Assembly (NCBI GenBank): GCA_012964845.1
Contig: DTTG01000096.1
Location: 1-9,664, forward strand
From: Fidelibacterota bacterium
GTDB lineage: Bacteria > Fidelibacterota > Marinisomatia > SCGC-AAA003-L08 > D37C17
Direction of reading: 5' to 3'
DNA length: 9,664 nt
Part shown: one piece after another, positions 1-9,643 of the stretch
Layout of the letters: each line of letters opens with the position of its first letter
Numbering within the stretch: the first letter of the stretch is position 1
The notes under the pieces: generated by a model
Database searches by the model: none
What the model saw: only the letters and a program-made list of their open reading frames with translations
Told to the model about the DNA's origin: nothing
Made by a program: the position numbers and the translations under genes

Positions 1-2264
1 GTCTCTGTCCAATTGAAACACCTGAAGGTCCGAATATTGGATTGATCAATTCATTGGCAACTCATGCTGTTGTTAATAAATTGGGATTCATTGAATCTCC
101 TTATCAGAAAATTGAGCACAAAGGAAGTGGAAAATATTCTTTTTCTGAGGAAGTTGTATTTTTATCGCCAGATGAAGAAATGCGTGCCTATATAGCACAA
201 GCTACGGAGCCGGTAGAAAAGGGTAAATTTGTAAAAGACCTTATTCGCGTAAGAAATGGTGAGGATTTCCCACTTGTTTCATCCGATTCTGCAGACTTTA
301 AAGATATTTCTCCAAATCAAATTGTGAGTGTTTCTGCATCCCTTATTCCATTTTTAGAAAATGATGATGCCAACCGTGCATTAATGGGATCCAATATGAT
401 GCGGCAGTCTGTTCCGCTACTTAATCCAGATCCTCCAATTGTTGGAACTGGTATGGAAGATAGAGTAGCTTTGGACTCAAGGGCAACTATGGTTGCTTCA
501 TGCGATGGTACAATCGCTAGTGTTGACGCAAATGAAATCACTATTCGTTCTACCGGACTACCTGCTGAGTTGGAATTGGTTCCTGATGAGAATTTGAAAA
601 CATTTAAGTTAAAAAAACTACTCAGGACTAATCAGAATACCTGTATTAATCAGCGGCCAATTGTGAGTCTGGGGCAGAAGGTTAAAAAAGGTCAGATAAT
701 TGCAGATGGTCATTCAACAAAGAATGGTGAATTGGCCTTGGGAAGAAATCTAAAAGTTGCATTTATGCCTTGGCGTGGATATAATTTTGAGGATGCCATC
801 ATTATCAATGAAAATTTGGTAAAACATGATGTGCTCACTTCAACCCACATGAAGGAGTTTGAAGTTGAGATAAGGGATACCAAGAGAGGTGAAGAAGAGC
901 TTACTAATGAAATTCCGAATGTAAGTGAAGAGGCAACGCGAAATTTAGACGCTCGAGGAATTGTTCGCATTGGTGCGGAAGTGCATCCTGGGGATATATT
1001 GGTTGGAAAAGTAACGCCAAAAGGTGAAACAGACCCGACTCCTGAAGAAAAATTACTTCGTGCAATCTTTGGTGAGAAAGCTGGTGATGTTAAAGATGCC
1101 TCAAAACGTTGTGATTCCGGTGTCCATGGTGTAGTTGTAAATACTCAGCTTTTTGAGAGAAAAAGCATAGCAATTAGGGATGAAGAAAAGCAGCAAATTC
1201 GAGCATTGCAGAGAACTGCTCGAAAAGACAGGGTTCAGCTTATGGAAAAAAGAGATGAGTTGTTAAATACTCAATTGTCAGAGCAAATTTCTGGGGGAAT
1301 GCGGGATTCAACAACAAACCGAACTCTTATTAAAGCTAAGACTTTACTCACACCTTCTCGGATTAAAAAACTTGATTTTGAGACGCTTTCATTAAAATCT
1401 CCCTGGGTAGAAAATCCAATAATTTGGAATAAAATTCTAAAAATATGGCAGAACTACCGTAGGAATTTGAGACAACTTGAAGAGCGTTTAGAAAAAGAAA
1501 TTTTCAAATTACGGGTGGGTGATGAATTGCAGCAAGGTGTAATGAAGCTTGCAAAGGTGTATATTGCTCAAAAGCGGAAAATTTCTATTGGCGACAAGGT
1601 GTCAGGACGTCATGGTAATAAGGGTATTGTTTCTATTATTGTACCGGAAGAAGATATGCCCTTCACAGCAGATGGAACGCCGGTTGATATTGTACTTAAT
1701 CCTCTTGGTGTACCGTCTCGGATGAATTTAGGCCAGCTATATGAAACAATGTTGGGATGGGCAGGTGAAAAGCTTGGAAAAAGGTATAAAACACCTGTCT
1801 TTAATGGTGCTAATCACGAAGACGTTATTAACGAATTGAAAGAAGCCGGATTATGTGAAACTGGTAAAGTTGATTTATGGGATGGTAGGACCGGTGAGAA
1901 AATTGCTTCACCTGTGACTGTGGGTGTCATTTATATGCTAAAATTATCACATTTAGTAGATGATAAAATGCATGCCCGTGCTACTGGACCATATTCGCTA
2001 ATTACTCAACAGCCATTGGGTGGTAAAGCCCAAGCGGGTGGTCAGCGCTTTGGAGAAATGGAAGTATGGGCCTTAGAAGCTTATGGTGCGGCTCATACTC
2101 TGCAAGAAATATTAACCACAAAATCAGATGATGTGGATGGGCGAACAAAGCTGTATAATTCACTGGTTCGCGGAAAAAACACGCCTGAATCAAGTATTCC
2201 TGAATCTTTTAATGTTTTAGTAAAAGAGCTTGAAGGATTAGGGCTAAACGTATTATTGAACTAA
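1..2264 (+). CDS. rpoB: RNA polymerase beta subunit, C-terminal part (5' end outside window)
   Basis: This is the beta subunit of the core RNA polymerase, which forms one side of the active-site cleft. The frame is open from base 3, and the two preceding bases belong to a split codon, so the gene begins upstream; about 753 residues are visible, from roughly E. coli residue 558 to the end. The first codons encode rifampicin cluster II ([10 protein letters not shown], bases 18-47), identical to my recollection of E. coli 563-572; cluster I is not in the window. Further landmarks are GSNMMRQ, the NFED acidic pair near the active site (783-794), [12 protein letters not shown] with its two conserved lysines (1590-1625), and the C-terminal VWALEAYGA and PESFNVL blocks. 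A charged, helix-rich stretch (about 1165-1510) sits where E. coli has the beta-i9/SI2 insertion. One oddity is Ala at 2034-2036 in the GGKAQ-x-GGQRFG motif, where Phe is usual. The gene ends 15 bases before rpoC, so the two are surely cotranscribed. Identity is certain. Confidence 0.99.
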   Translation, partial: LCPIETPEGPNIGLINSLATHAVVNKLGFIESPYQKIEHKGSGKYSFSEEVVFLSPDEEMRAYIAQATEPVEKGKFVKDLIRVRNGEDFPLVSSDSADFKDISPNQIVSVSASLIPFLENDDANRALMGSNMMRQSVPLLNPDPPIVGTGMEDRVALDSRATMVASCDGTIASVDANEITIRSTGLPAELELVPDENLKTFKLKKLLRTNQNTCINQRPIVSLGQKVKKGQIIADGHSTKNGELALGRNLKVAFMPWRGYNFEDAIIINENLVKHDVLTSTHMKEFEVEIRDTKRGEEELTNEIPNVSEEATRNLDARGIVRIGAEVHPGDILVGKVTPKGETDPTPEEKLLRAIFGEKAGDVKDASKRCDSGVHGVVVNTQLFERKSIAIRDEEKQQIRALQRTARKDRVQLMEKRDELLNTQLSEQISGGMRDSTTNRTLIKAKTLLTPSRIKKLDFETLSLKSPWVENPIIWNKILKIWQNYRRNLRQLEERLEKEIFKLRVGDELQQGVMKLAKVYIAQKRKISIGDKVSGRHGNKGIVSIIVPEEDMPFTADGTPVDIVLNPLGVPSRMNLGQLYETMLGWAGEKLGKRYKTPVFNGANHEDVINELKEAGLCETGKVDLWDGRTGEKIASPVTVGVIYMLKLSHLVDDKMHARATGPYSLITQQPLGGKAQAGGQRFGEMEVWALEAYGAAHTLQEILTTKSDDVDGRTKLYNSLVRGKNTPESSIPESFNVLVKELEGLGLNVLLN

Positions 2265-2266
2265 CC

Positions 2267-2273
2267 GAAGGAG
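2267..2273 (+). promoter_or_regulatory. Shine-Dalgarno site fixing the TTG start of rpoC
   Basis: GAAGGAG lies six bases before the TTG at 2280, a near-ideal anti-SD match and spacing. It is the best ribosome binding site in the window. It decides the start, because there is no ATG at the point where RpoC homologues begin. Confidence 0.85.
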
Positions 2274-2279
2274 ATAAAA

Positions 2280-5200
2280 TTGTTATTTTCAAATAAACCA
2301 GCCTCGAGATTATCGCAATCTTTTAGTACCATTACTATAGGATTGCTATCTCCGGAGGAAATTTTAGATAGATCGTTCGGCGAAATTCTTAAGCCTGAAA
2401 CAATAAATTACAGATCATATAAGCCTGAAAAAGATGGTCTATTTTGTGAGAAGATTTTTGGTCCCACAAAAGATTGGGAATGCCATTGCGGTAAATATAA
2501 AAGAATCAGATATCGTGGCATAGTTTGCGATCGCTGTGGTGTTGAAGTGACCAGGAAATCTGTAAGAAGGGATAGAATAGGTCATATCACATTGGCTGTG
2601 CCTGTAATTCATATTTGGTATCTTAGGTCAATACCCAGTAAAATCAGTTACCTTTTAGGATATACGACGAAGCAGTTAGAACAGATTGTCTATTTTGAGA
2701 AATTTGTTATTCTAAACTCAGGTGCATCGGGTAGAGAGTATGGTGAACTAATAGAAGAAGAAGATTACTTGAAGCTTGAGGATGGATTCGGAATAGATGC
2801 AGTATCTGAAGAGGATCGCGATGAAGATAGTTATTTTCACGCAGAAATGGGCGGTGAGGCTGTACTCTGTCTATTAAGAGATTTGGATGTTATAGGGAAA
2901 ATAAATGAACTTTTGGCCATTGTTAAAAGTAAGTCATCAGTTCAAAAAACTGAAGTTGCACTTAAACGGCTTAGAATTCTTAAAAAGTTTGATCCGCGAA
3001 TAGAAAAAAAGATTCACAATAAACCTGAATGGATGGTGCTAAGTGTGTTGCCAGTTATACCGCCTGAGCTGCGACCCCTTGTACCCCTGGATGGTGGTCG
3101 ATTTGCAGCTTCTGATCTAAACGATCTATACAGAAGGGTGATTATCCGCAATAATCGATTGAAGCAACTCATGGAAATTAAGGCGCCGGATGTAATACTC
3201 AGAAATGAGAAGCGGATGTTGCAAGAATCTGTGGATGCATTAATTGATAATAGCCGGATGAAATCTGCTGTAAGAAGTGGAACGCGAAGACCCCTGAAAT
3301 CTTTAAGTGACTCTCTTAAGGGAAAATCTGGACGATTTCGTCAAAACCTATTGGGAAAACGTGTTGACTATTCAGGTAGATCAGTTATTGTTGTAGGACC
3401 TGAGTTGAAATTGCATGAATGTGGAATTCCAAAGGAAATGGCTATGGAATTATTTAAACCACATGTTATTTATCAATTGATAAAAGCAGGATACACCAGA
3501 ACGCCCAGAAGTGCAAAAATGTTGGTTGAACAGAAGGCTCCTGAAGTTTATAAAGTGCTTGAAAATGCAGTTAAAGACCATCCGGTGTTGTTAAATCGGG
3601 CTCCAACACTTCATAGACTGGGTGTGCAGGCTTTCCAGCCGGTGTTGATTGAAGGAAAGGCTATTCGATTGCACCCCTTAGTTTGTGCAGCTTTTAATGC
3701 AGATTTTGATGGGGATCAGATGGCAGTGCATGTGCCGCTATCTGCTGAAGCAAAAATGGAAGCGTGGTTGCTTATGCTGTCCAGTCACAATATCCTCCAT
3801 CCTGCTACTGGGAATCCCATCGCAATTCCATCACAGGATATGGTTTTAGGATGCTATTTTTTAACCCGTCCAAGGGCTGGTGCTTTGGGAGAGGGTACAA
3901 AATTTGGTTCTTTTCACGAGGCGGTTTTGGCCTATGCAAATGAAGAAGTCTCCCTTCATGCCTATGTGAGTATTCGTTTAGAAGATGGGTGGATTGATAA
4001 AACTACGCTCGGAAGGATAATCTTCAATGAAAAAATACCCAAGGAAATTCCTTTTGTAAATTCTACAATGAATAAAAAACTGCTCACAAAAATAATTGGG
4101 GATTGTTATAAAAAATCTGGCAATTACCAAACCATTTTATTCTTGGACGATTTAAAAGATCTTGGTTTTGAGTTTGCATTTAAAAGTGGAATTTCAATTG
4201 CCATAAATGATATACATATTCCCGATAAAAAAGGAGAAATATTAGAAGCCGCTCAATTGCAAGTTGAAGAAATTCAAGAAAAATATGATCGACATGTATT
4301 AACGGAGGGTGAGCGTTATAATAAAGTTATTGATATTTGGACACATGCCACTAATGATGTTGCAAATGAAATGTTCAAAGAATTGGAAAATGATGACCAG
4401 GGGTTTAATCCATTATTCATGATGGCGGATTCAGGTGCTAGGGGCAGCCAGGATCAAATTAAACAGCTTGCTGGTATGCGTGGATTGATGGCAAAACCAA
4501 AAAAATCTATGGTTGGTGCTTCCGGTGAAATTATAGAGAATCCCATCAAGTCAAACTTTAAAGAAGGATTGTCAGCTTTTGAGTATTTCATTTCAACCCA
4601 TGGTGCTAGAAAAGGGTTGGCGGATACCGCTCTTAAAACTGCAGACGCGGGGTATTTGACCCGAAGATTAGTAGATGTTGCTCAAGACGTTACAATCACA
4701 ATGGAGGATTGTAAAACTGTTCAAGGGACTATGCTTGAAGATTTGAAAGAAGGCGAAGAAATCATTGAGGCTCTTGATGAGCGAATTGTTGGTAGATATA
4801 TATTGGAAGATATTGTGGATCCAATTGACAACACAAAATTCGCCAAAAAAGGAGATATCCTTGAAGAAAAAGTTGTTGATTTAATTGCTGAAAGCAATGT
4901 GTATCAGGTGAAAGTGCGATCCGTACTTACTTGTGAAGCGCCTCATGGTGTTTGTATGTGTTGCTATGGATTGAATTTAGCTTCTAATAAAGAGCCTCGG
5001 ATAGGTGATGCCGTTGGCATTATGGCAGCCCAATCCATTGGAGAACCTGGAACACAGTTGACACTTCGGACATTCCATATTGGTGGTACAGCATCAAGGA
5101 TTATCGAACAGTCTCATAGGAGCGCCCGTAGAGCTGGTACTATAAAACTATCAGAGAATTTAAACCTTATCGGTGTGAAAGATGAGGATGGTAATGATGT

Positions 5201-6575
5201 AATGGTAGCCTCAGTGAGAAATGGAAAAATGGAATTATTGGATGATAAGGGAAATTCTATATCTAACTGGCAAGTACCTTATGGATCGAAGGTATTTGTT
5301 GAAAGTGGAGAGAAGGTAAAGGTTGGGCAAACTCTATTTGCCTGGGATCCCTATACAGATGTAATTCTTGCTAGGACTGCCGGAACCCTTCATTTCCGGG
5401 ATATGATTGAAGGTGAAACCTATATTGAAGAAGCAGTTGAAAGTGGAAAGAAAATGATCGTAATTACGGAATCTAAAAACCGTGATTTAAGTCCGCATAT
5501 TCATATTGAAGGTGGAGGAAAAGACGATAAGGCTGGTGGTGCAAGTATTTTACCTGTTCGGGCTACAGTTATAGTACGTGATGGAGATAAGGTAAAGGCT
5601 GGTCAAATATTAGTTAAAATACCAAGGGATGCTGGTAAAACCAGAGATATTACCGGAGGTTTACCTCGGATTGCAGAATTATTTGAAGCTCGAAATCCCG
5701 CAAATCCTGCCGTTATTACAGAAGTTGACGGAACCATTAAATATGGAAAAGTAAAGCGTGGTATCCGTGAAATTCATGTAATTGGAAAGGAAAAGGAAAG
5801 CATTTATAAAATACCTTACGGGAAGCATATCTTGGTTCATGAGGGAGACTTGGTGTTTGCCGGAGATAAATTGTGTGAAGGTTCAGTTTCTCCAAAAGAT
5901 ATTTTAAGAATTGGCGGTGCGTCTAAAGTGCAAGAATTTCTTGTAAATGCTATTCAGGAAGTATATCGTCTTCAGGGCGTTGCAATTAATGATAAGCATA
6001 TTGAAGTAATTGTTCGTCAAATGATGAAAAAGGTGACAGTTGAAGATGCGGGTGACACTTTGTATCTCCATGGTGATCGTATCAATCAGTTTGAAATACA
6101 GAAAACCAATGAGGAAATGAAAAAGAAAGCGGTAGTGACAAATCCTGGGGACTCAGATTATGAAGAGGGTGATGTGGTTTATACATCTAACATTAAAGAT
6201 GTTAATAAAGATTTGAAAGAGTCTGGAAAAAAGACAATTAAAACTTCAAAGCCTAAACCTGTAACATTTAGTCCGCTTTTATTGGGAATAACCCGTGCCT
6301 CCCTTAACACAGAAAGTTTTATTTCTGCTGCTTCATTTCAGGAAACAACGCGTGTGCTTACTGATGCTGCTGTAGAGGGAAAAACAGATTATCTAAAGGG
6401 ATTGAAAGAAAATGTAATTATTGGGCGGCTAATCCCTGCTGGAACAGGCGCTCTGCAGAATCGGGGACTCATAGTGACAAATCCAGTTGAACAGGAAAAA
6501 GAGGCAGTTTTAGAAGTTGAATTGCCCGTTGAAGAAGAAAATCAACAGGAAGAGCTTTCAGGGCAATTAGTATGA
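2280..6575 (+). CDS. rpoC: RNA polymerase beta' subunit (RpoC)
   Basis: This is the largest core RNA polymerase subunit, which holds the catalytic Mg2+. It has 1431 residues and is complete. Domains in order: N-terminal zinc ribbon with Cys68, Cys70, Cys83 and Cys86; rudder/lid region with [11 protein letters not shown] (359-369); catalytic NADFDGDQM (473-481) with Asp475, Asp477 and Asp479; F-loop region [10 protein letters not shown] (714-723); bridge helix around [16 protein letters not shown] (773-788); second zinc site Cys811, Cys885, Cys892 and Cys895; trigger loop [16 protein letters not shown] (921-936) with Arg930 and His933. An SI3-type insertion of about 188 residues (roughly 941-1128) follows, before [16 protein letters not shown]. 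The C-terminal part has [18 protein letters not shown] and ends in a Glu-rich tail. An additional Cys (894) lies inside the second zinc site. The start is TTG, supported by the strong SD at 2267-2273 and by alignment of the N-terminus ([10 protein letters not shown]) with FCB-group RpoC. The gene follows rpoB directly. Confidence 0.99.
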   Translation: MLFSNKPASRLSQSFSTITIGLLSPEEILDRSFGEILKPETINYRSYKPEKDGLFCEKIFGPTKDWECHCGKYKRIRYRGIVCDRCGVEVTRKSVRRDRIGHITLAVPVIHIWYLRSIPSKISYLLGYTTKQLEQIVYFEKFVILNSGASGREYGELIEEEDYLKLEDGFGIDAVSEEDRDEDSYFHAEMGGEAVLCLLRDLDVIGKINELLAIVKSKSSVQKTEVALKRLRILKKFDPRIEKKIHNKPEWMVLSVLPVIPPELRPLVPLDGGRFAASDLNDLYRRVIIRNNRLKQLMEIKAPDVILRNEKRMLQESVDALIDNSRMKSAVRSGTRRPLKSLSDSLKGKSGRFRQNLLGKRVDYSGRSVIVVGPELKLHECGIPKEMAMELFKPHVIYQLIKAGYTRTPRSAKMLVEQKAPEVYKVLENAVKDHPVLLNRAPTLHRLGVQAFQPVLIEGKAIRLHPLVCAAFNADFDGDQMAVHVPLSAEAKMEAWLLMLSSHNILHPATGNPIAIPSQDMVLGCYFLTRPRAGALGEGTKFGSFHEAVLAYANEEVSLHAYVSIRLEDGWIDKTTLGRIIFNEKIPKEIPFVNSTMNKKLLTKIIGDCYKKSGNYQTILFLDDLKDLGFEFAFKSGISIAINDIHIPDKKGEILEAAQLQVEEIQEKYDRHVLTEGERYNKVIDIWTHATNDVANEMFKELENDDQGFNPLFMMADSGARGSQDQIKQLAGMRGLMAKPKKSMVGASGEIIENPIKSNFKEGLSAFEYFISTHGARKGLADTALKTADAGYLTRRLVDVAQDVTITMEDCKTVQGTMLEDLKEGEEIIEALDERIVGRYILEDIVDPIDNTKFAKKGDILEEKVVDLIAESNVYQVKVRSVLTCEAPHGVCMCCYGLNLASNKEPRIGDAVGIMAAQSIGEPGTQLTLRTFHIGGTASRIIEQSHRSARRAGTIKLSENLNLIGVKDEDGNDVMVASVRNGKMELLDDKGNSISNWQVPYGSKVFVESGEKVKVGQTLFAWDPYTDVILARTAGTLHFRDMIEGETYIEEAVESGKKMIVITESKNRDLSPHIHIEGGGKDDKAGGASILPVRATVIVRDGDKVKAGQILVKIPRDAGKTRDITGGLPRIAELFEARNPANPAVITEVDGTIKYGKVKRGIREIHVIGKEKESIYKIPYGKHILVHEGDLVFAGDKLCEGSVSPKDILRIGGASKVQEFLVNAIQEVYRLQGVAINDKHIEVIVRQMMKKVTVEDAGDTLYLHGDRINQFEIQKTNEEMKKKAVVTNPGDSDYEEGDVVYTSNIKDVNKDLKESGKKTIKTSKPKPVTFSPLLLGITRASLNTESFISAASFQETTRVLTDAAVEGKTDYLKGLKENVIIGRLIPAGTGALQNRGLIVTNPVEQEKEAVLEVELPVEEENQQEELSGQLV

Positions 6576-6690
6576 TAATTGAAACTCTGATGCTAAATTC
6601 ACAGAGAGAAAATAATAATAGAAATGTGTAATAAATGTTTGGGTTGAATTTTATATACTTTCTAAATTACTAAGCTATGCTAGGAATCAA
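6576..6690 (+). other. rpoC-rpsL intergenic region, no clear signals
   Basis: This AT-rich gap of 115 bases is the longest non-coding stretch in the window. I see no GC-rich hairpin followed by a T-run, so no intrinsic terminator. A TATACT (6654-6659) could pass for a -10 element, but nothing like TTGACA lies 16-18 bases upstream. A TTGAAT (6644-6649) has only a poor partner (TACTAA, 6668-6673). A 19-codon reading frame (6572-6631) starts with an ATG overlapping the rpoC TGA as ATGA; it has no good SD and is probably chance. The gap may be a transcribed spacer that carries rpoBC transcription into rpsL, or it may hold a promoter I cannot recognise. Confidence 0.6.
6682..6685 (+). promoter_or_regulatory. 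weak Shine-Dalgarno site of rpsL
   Basis: AGGA ends five bases before the ATG at 6691. The match to the anti-SD is short, so this is a modest ribosome binding site, weaker than that of rpoC. Confidence 0.55.
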
Positions 6691-7065
6691 ATGCCAACAA
6701 TAAATCAACTTGTCAGGAAAGGTAGGAAAAAGCAGCATAAGAAAAATAAAGTACCTGCTTTGGATGCTTGTCCTCAAAAAAGGGGTGTCTGCACCCGTGT
6801 ATATACAACTACACCCAAGAAACCTAATTCTGCATTAAGAAAGGTGGCTCGTGTTCGTTTATCTAATGGATTTGAAGTTACAGCATATATTCCCGGAGAG
6901 GGTCATAATCTTCAGGAGCACTCAATTGTATTGATTGAGGGAGGCAGGGTAAAAGATTTGCCTGGAGTGAGATACCATGTTATAAGAGGCGTACTTGATC
7001 CTGCGGGGGTTGAAGGTCGTCGTACCAGCCGTTCAAGATATGGTACAAAAAAACCAAAAAATTAA
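6691..7065 (+). CDS. rpsL: 30S ribosomal protein S12
   Basis: S12 sits at the decoding centre of the 30S subunit, where it monitors codon-anticodon pairing and affects accuracy. The 124 residues equal the E. coli length. The family signature is clear: [20 protein letters not shown] (27-46), SALRK (47-51), [10 protein letters not shown] (69-78) and [13 protein letters not shown] (84-96). Lys43 and Lys88, the classic sites where substitutions give streptomycin resistance, are both wild type. Asp89, the residue methylthiolated by RimO in some bacteria, is present. The start is the ATG at 6691 with a weak AGGA upstream; the N-terminus [11 protein letters not shown] is canonical. It heads the str-type group rpsL-rpsG-fusA and is separated from rpsG by only 16 bases, so the two are almost certainly on one transcript. 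Confidence 0.99.
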   Translation: MPTINQLVRKGRKKQHKKNKVPALDACPQKRGVCTRVYTTTPKKPNSALRKVARVRLSNGFEVTAYIPGEGHNLQEHSIVLIEGGRVKDLPGVRYHVIRGVLDPAGVEGRRTSRSRYGTKKPKN

Positions 7066-7081
7066 TTTCATTTTTTAATTC

Positions 7082-7549
7082 ATGCGTAGAAGAAGACCAG
7101 AAAAAAGAGAGATATTACCGGATCCTGTATATGGAGATTTAATTGTGGCTAAATTTATTAATAATCTTATGAAACAGGGAAAAAAGAGCCTTGCAGAAAA
7201 AATATTTTATCAAAGCATTGATAAAATAAAGAAGCAGGGTAAGGTTGATGATGGTATTGAATTATTCAAAAAAGCTTTAGAAAATGTCGCACCTGTTCTT
7301 GAGGTAAAGTCTAAAAGAATTGGCGGTGCTACCTATCAGGTTCCCATCGAAATTTCTGAAGCTCGTCGAATGGCTTTGGCAATGCGGTGGATTATTGGAT
7401 ATTCCAAATCTAGAAAAGGGCAAACGATGGCTGATAGGCTGGCGGCCGAATTGCTGGCAGCAGCTAATAATGATGGGTCTGCTGTAAAGAAAAAAGAAGA
7501 TACACATAGAATGGCAGAGGCAAATAAAGCCTTCGCTCACTTTAGATAA
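7082..7549 (+). CDS. rpsG: 30S ribosomal protein S7
   Basis: S7 is a primary binder of the 16S rRNA 3' domain. It nucleates assembly of the 30S head and lines the mRNA exit channel. The 155 residues are typical of the shorter S7 forms that end at HFR. Family blocks visible are the basic N-terminus MRRRRPEKREILPDP (1-15), GKKSLAEKIFYQS (33-45), the beta-hairpin VKSKRIGGATYQVPIE (75-90), ALAMRWII (98-105) and the C-terminal HRMAEANKAFAHFR (142-155). The ATG start gives the canonical N-terminus, yet the 16 bases upstream (7066-7081) are nearly all T and A with no SD. Initiation must rely on an unstructured leader or on coupling with rpsL. In E. coli S7 represses its operon through an operator in a much longer rpsL-rpsG gap; the gap here is too short for that structure. 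Confidence 0.99.
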   Translation: MRRRRPEKREILPDPVYGDLIVAKFINNLMKQGKKSLAEKIFYQSIDKIKKQGKVDDGIELFKKALENVAPVLEVKSKRIGGATYQVPIEISEARRMALAMRWIIGYSKSRKGQTMADRLAAELLAAANNDGSAVKKKEDTHRMAEANKAFAHFR

Positions 7550-7555
7550 AAAAGT

Positions 7556-9643
7556 ATGAAAAATATTCCATTAAAACATGTACGGAACATTGGCATTATG
7601 GCGCACATCGATGCCGGCAAAACCACTACCACAGAGCGGATTTTGTATTATACAGGACGTACCCACAGGTTGGGTGAAGTTCATGATGGCGCTGCAACCA
7701 TGGATTGGATGGACCAGGAGAAAGAGCGTGGTATAACAATTACCTCTGCCGCTACTACCGCATTTTGGGATGGTAATCGAATTAATATTATTGATACTCC
7801 CGGGCATGTGGATTTTACAATTGAGGTGGAACGTTCTCTCCGTGTTTTAGATGGAGCAATTGCATTATTTTGTGCCGTTGGTGGTGTGGAGCCTCAATCA
7901 GAGACAGTGTGGAGACAGGCAGATAAGTATGGTGTTCCAAGAATAGCATTTGTAAATAAAATGGATCGTACGGGCGCAGACTTCTTTAAGGTTATCGAAA
8001 TGATTAAAGAGCGTTTAAATGCGAACCCTGTGCCTATTGTATTGCCTATTGGCTCGGGCGATATTTTTACCGGCTTAATTGATTTAATAAAGATGGAAGC
8101 TATCATTTATACTTCTGAAGATGGTTCCAGCTTTGAATATGGTGAAATTCCTTCGGATATGAAGGAGGTTGCTGATAAGTGGCGTTTGCAATTATTAGAA
8201 GAAGTTGCTTCCTATGATGAACATTTACTCGAAAAATATCTTGATGGTGAAACACTTTTACCAGAAGAAATTAAGGTTGCAATTAGAAAAGCTACTTTGG
8301 ATGGAACTATGATTCCAACTCTCTGCGGATCTGCTTTTAGGAATAAAGGTGTTCAGAGAACCTTAGATGCAGTAATAGATTATTTGCCTTCTCCTTTGGA
8401 TGTAGGTAATGTAAAAGGATTTGATATTGATGATGATTCTTTAGAGGTAGAAAGAACCCCTGATGATAATGATCATTTCAGTGCACTTGCGTTTAAAATT
8501 ATGACTGACCCATACGTAGGCAGATTAACATTTTTTAGAGTATATTCAGGGTCAGTTTCAACAGGAGAGCATATTCTTAATCCTAATACAGGTAAGAAAG
8601 AGCGCGTTGGGCGATTAATGTTGATGCATTCTAATAAGCGGGAAGAACGAAAAACTGTAACAACGGGTGAAATAGCTGCAATGGTGGGATTGAAAAATAC
8701 AAAAACAGGTCATACTCTCTGTTCGGTTGATCATCCTATATTGCTTGAGTCTATGGATTTTCCCGAGCCTGTAATTTCAATTGCTGTAGAACCTGCCACA
8801 AAAGAAGGTCAGGATGCCCTTACAAATGGCTTGGTAAAACTGGCAGAAGAAGATCCGACATTTATCGTAAGAAGTGATGAAGATACCGGGCAAACCATTA
8901 TTTCAGGAATGGGTGAATTACATTTAGAAATAATTGTTGATAGGCTTAAAAGAGAATTTAATGTAGTTGTTCATGTTGGCTCACCTCAGGTGTCCTATAA
9001 AGAATGTATTACAAAGAAAGTGGAGCAAGAGGGCAGATTTGTCAAGCAGTCAGGTGGCAGGGGCCAGTATGGGCATGTTGTTATAATTATTGAACCGAAT
9101 GAAGCTGGAAAAGGATTTGAATTTGAAAATAAGATTGTTGGCGGTAAAATTCCCAAAGAGTACATACCTGCTGTTGAGGCAGGAGTAAAAGACGCCATGG
9201 GTAATGGTGTTGTGTGCGGGTACCCATTGGAAGATATTAAGGTGACTCTGATTGATGGTTCATTTCATGATGTTGATTCCAGTGAAATTGCATTCAAAAT
9301 AGCAGGCTCTATGGCGCTTAGAGATGCTGCTAAGAAAGCTTCCCCAACATTGCTTGAGCCTCTTATGGCGCTAGAGGTAGTTGTTCCTGAAAATTATTTG
9401 GGATCAGTAATGGGAGATGTCACTTCTCGCCGTGGAAATGTAAAGGGAATGAATCCGAGGAATGGTGTACAAGTTTTAAATGCTGATGTTCCATTGTCTG
9501 AAATGTTTGGATATGCTACAGAATTAAGGTCAATGACTCAGGGAAGGGCAGTTTTTACAATGCAGTTTTCTCACTATGCTCAAGCGCCAAAATATATTGT
9601 TGAGCAAATGGTTGAAAAATTTCAAGGCAAAGTAAGGGCCTGA
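7556..9643 (+). CDS. fusA: Translation elongation factor G (EF-G)
   Basis: EF-G is the cytosolic GTPase that drives translocation of tRNAs and mRNA and helps recycle ribosomes. It has 695 residues, within the usual range (about 690-705). G-domain motifs: [11 protein letters not shown] (16-26, P-loop), RGIT (58-61, switch I), DTPGH (80-84, switch II with His84), NKMD (134-137) and GSA (258-260). Domain II covers about 306-398, domain III about 402-477 (with GMGELHLEI, 451-459), domain IV about 480-603, and domain V the rest. The domain IV tip residues reaching the A site are seen in SGGRGQYGH (499-507) and HDVDSSE (571-577). Phe87 and His456, at positions where fusidic-acid resistance changes occur in other species, look wild type. 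The sequence reads as the canonical translocase rather than TetM, PrfC or LepA. The ATG is six bases after the rpsG stop, in AAAAGT with no SD, so translation is probably coupled to rpsG. Confidence 0.99.
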   Translation: MKNIPLKHVRNIGIMAHIDAGKTTTTERILYYTGRTHRLGEVHDGAATMDWMDQEKERGITITSAATTAFWDGNRINIIDTPGHVDFTIEVERSLRVLDGAIALFCAVGGVEPQSETVWRQADKYGVPRIAFVNKMDRTGADFFKVIEMIKERLNANPVPIVLPIGSGDIFTGLIDLIKMEAIIYTSEDGSSFEYGEIPSDMKEVADKWRLQLLEEVASYDEHLLEKYLDGETLLPEEIKVAIRKATLDGTMIPTLCGSAFRNKGVQRTLDAVIDYLPSPLDVGNVKGFDIDDDSLEVERTPDDNDHFSALAFKIMTDPYVGRLTFFRVYSGSVSTGEHILNPNTGKKERVGRLMLMHSNKREERKTVTTGEIAAMVGLKNTKTGHTLCSVDHPILLESMDFPEPVISIAVEPATKEGQDALTNGLVKLAEEDPTFIVRSDEDTGQTIISGMGELHLEIIVDRLKREFNVVVHVGSPQVSYKECITKKVEQEGRFVKQSGGRGQYGHVVIIIEPNEAGKGFEFENKIVGGKIPKEYIPAVEAGVKDAMGNGVVCGYPLEDIKVTLIDGSFHDVDSSEIAFKIAGSMALRDAAKKASPTLLEPLMALEVVVPENYLGSVMGDVTSRRGNVKGMNPRNGVQVLNADVPLSEMFGYATELRSMTQGRAVFTMQFSHYAQAPKYIVEQMVEKFQGKVRA

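Noticed and set aside
710..970. Minus-strand open frames inside rpoB, rpsG and fusA (for example 710-970, 7277-7540, 8995-9198)
   Set aside because: They lie wholly inside strongly conserved genes on the other strand, have no recognisable domains or SDs, and are antisense shadows of real codons.
6585..6606. Inverted repeat CTCTG / CAGAG after rpoC as a possible terminator
   Set aside because: The stem is only 5 bp with a 12-base loop, and it is followed by A-rich sequence rather than a T-run.
6644..6681. Possible promoter for rpsL (TTGAAT, TATACT, TATGCT boxes)
   Set aside because: No -35/-10 pair has both good matches and 16-18 base spacing, and the Bacteroidota-type TTTG / TAnnTTTG pair does not fit either (spacer about 14 and an imperfect -7 box). 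In AT-rich DNA such boxes are expected by chance.
7056..7076. A-run / T-run hairpin at the rpsL end (AAAAAAT / ATTTTTT)
   Set aside because: The stem is 7 bp of A-T pairs only and overlaps the rpsL coding end. It is too weak for a terminator and sits inside a tight operon.
7556..9643. fusA as a tetracycline-resistance ribosomal protection protein or a second EF-G paralogue
   Set aside because: It sits directly after rpsL-rpsG, has the canonical length and intact domain IV tip residues, and reads as the housekeeping translocase.
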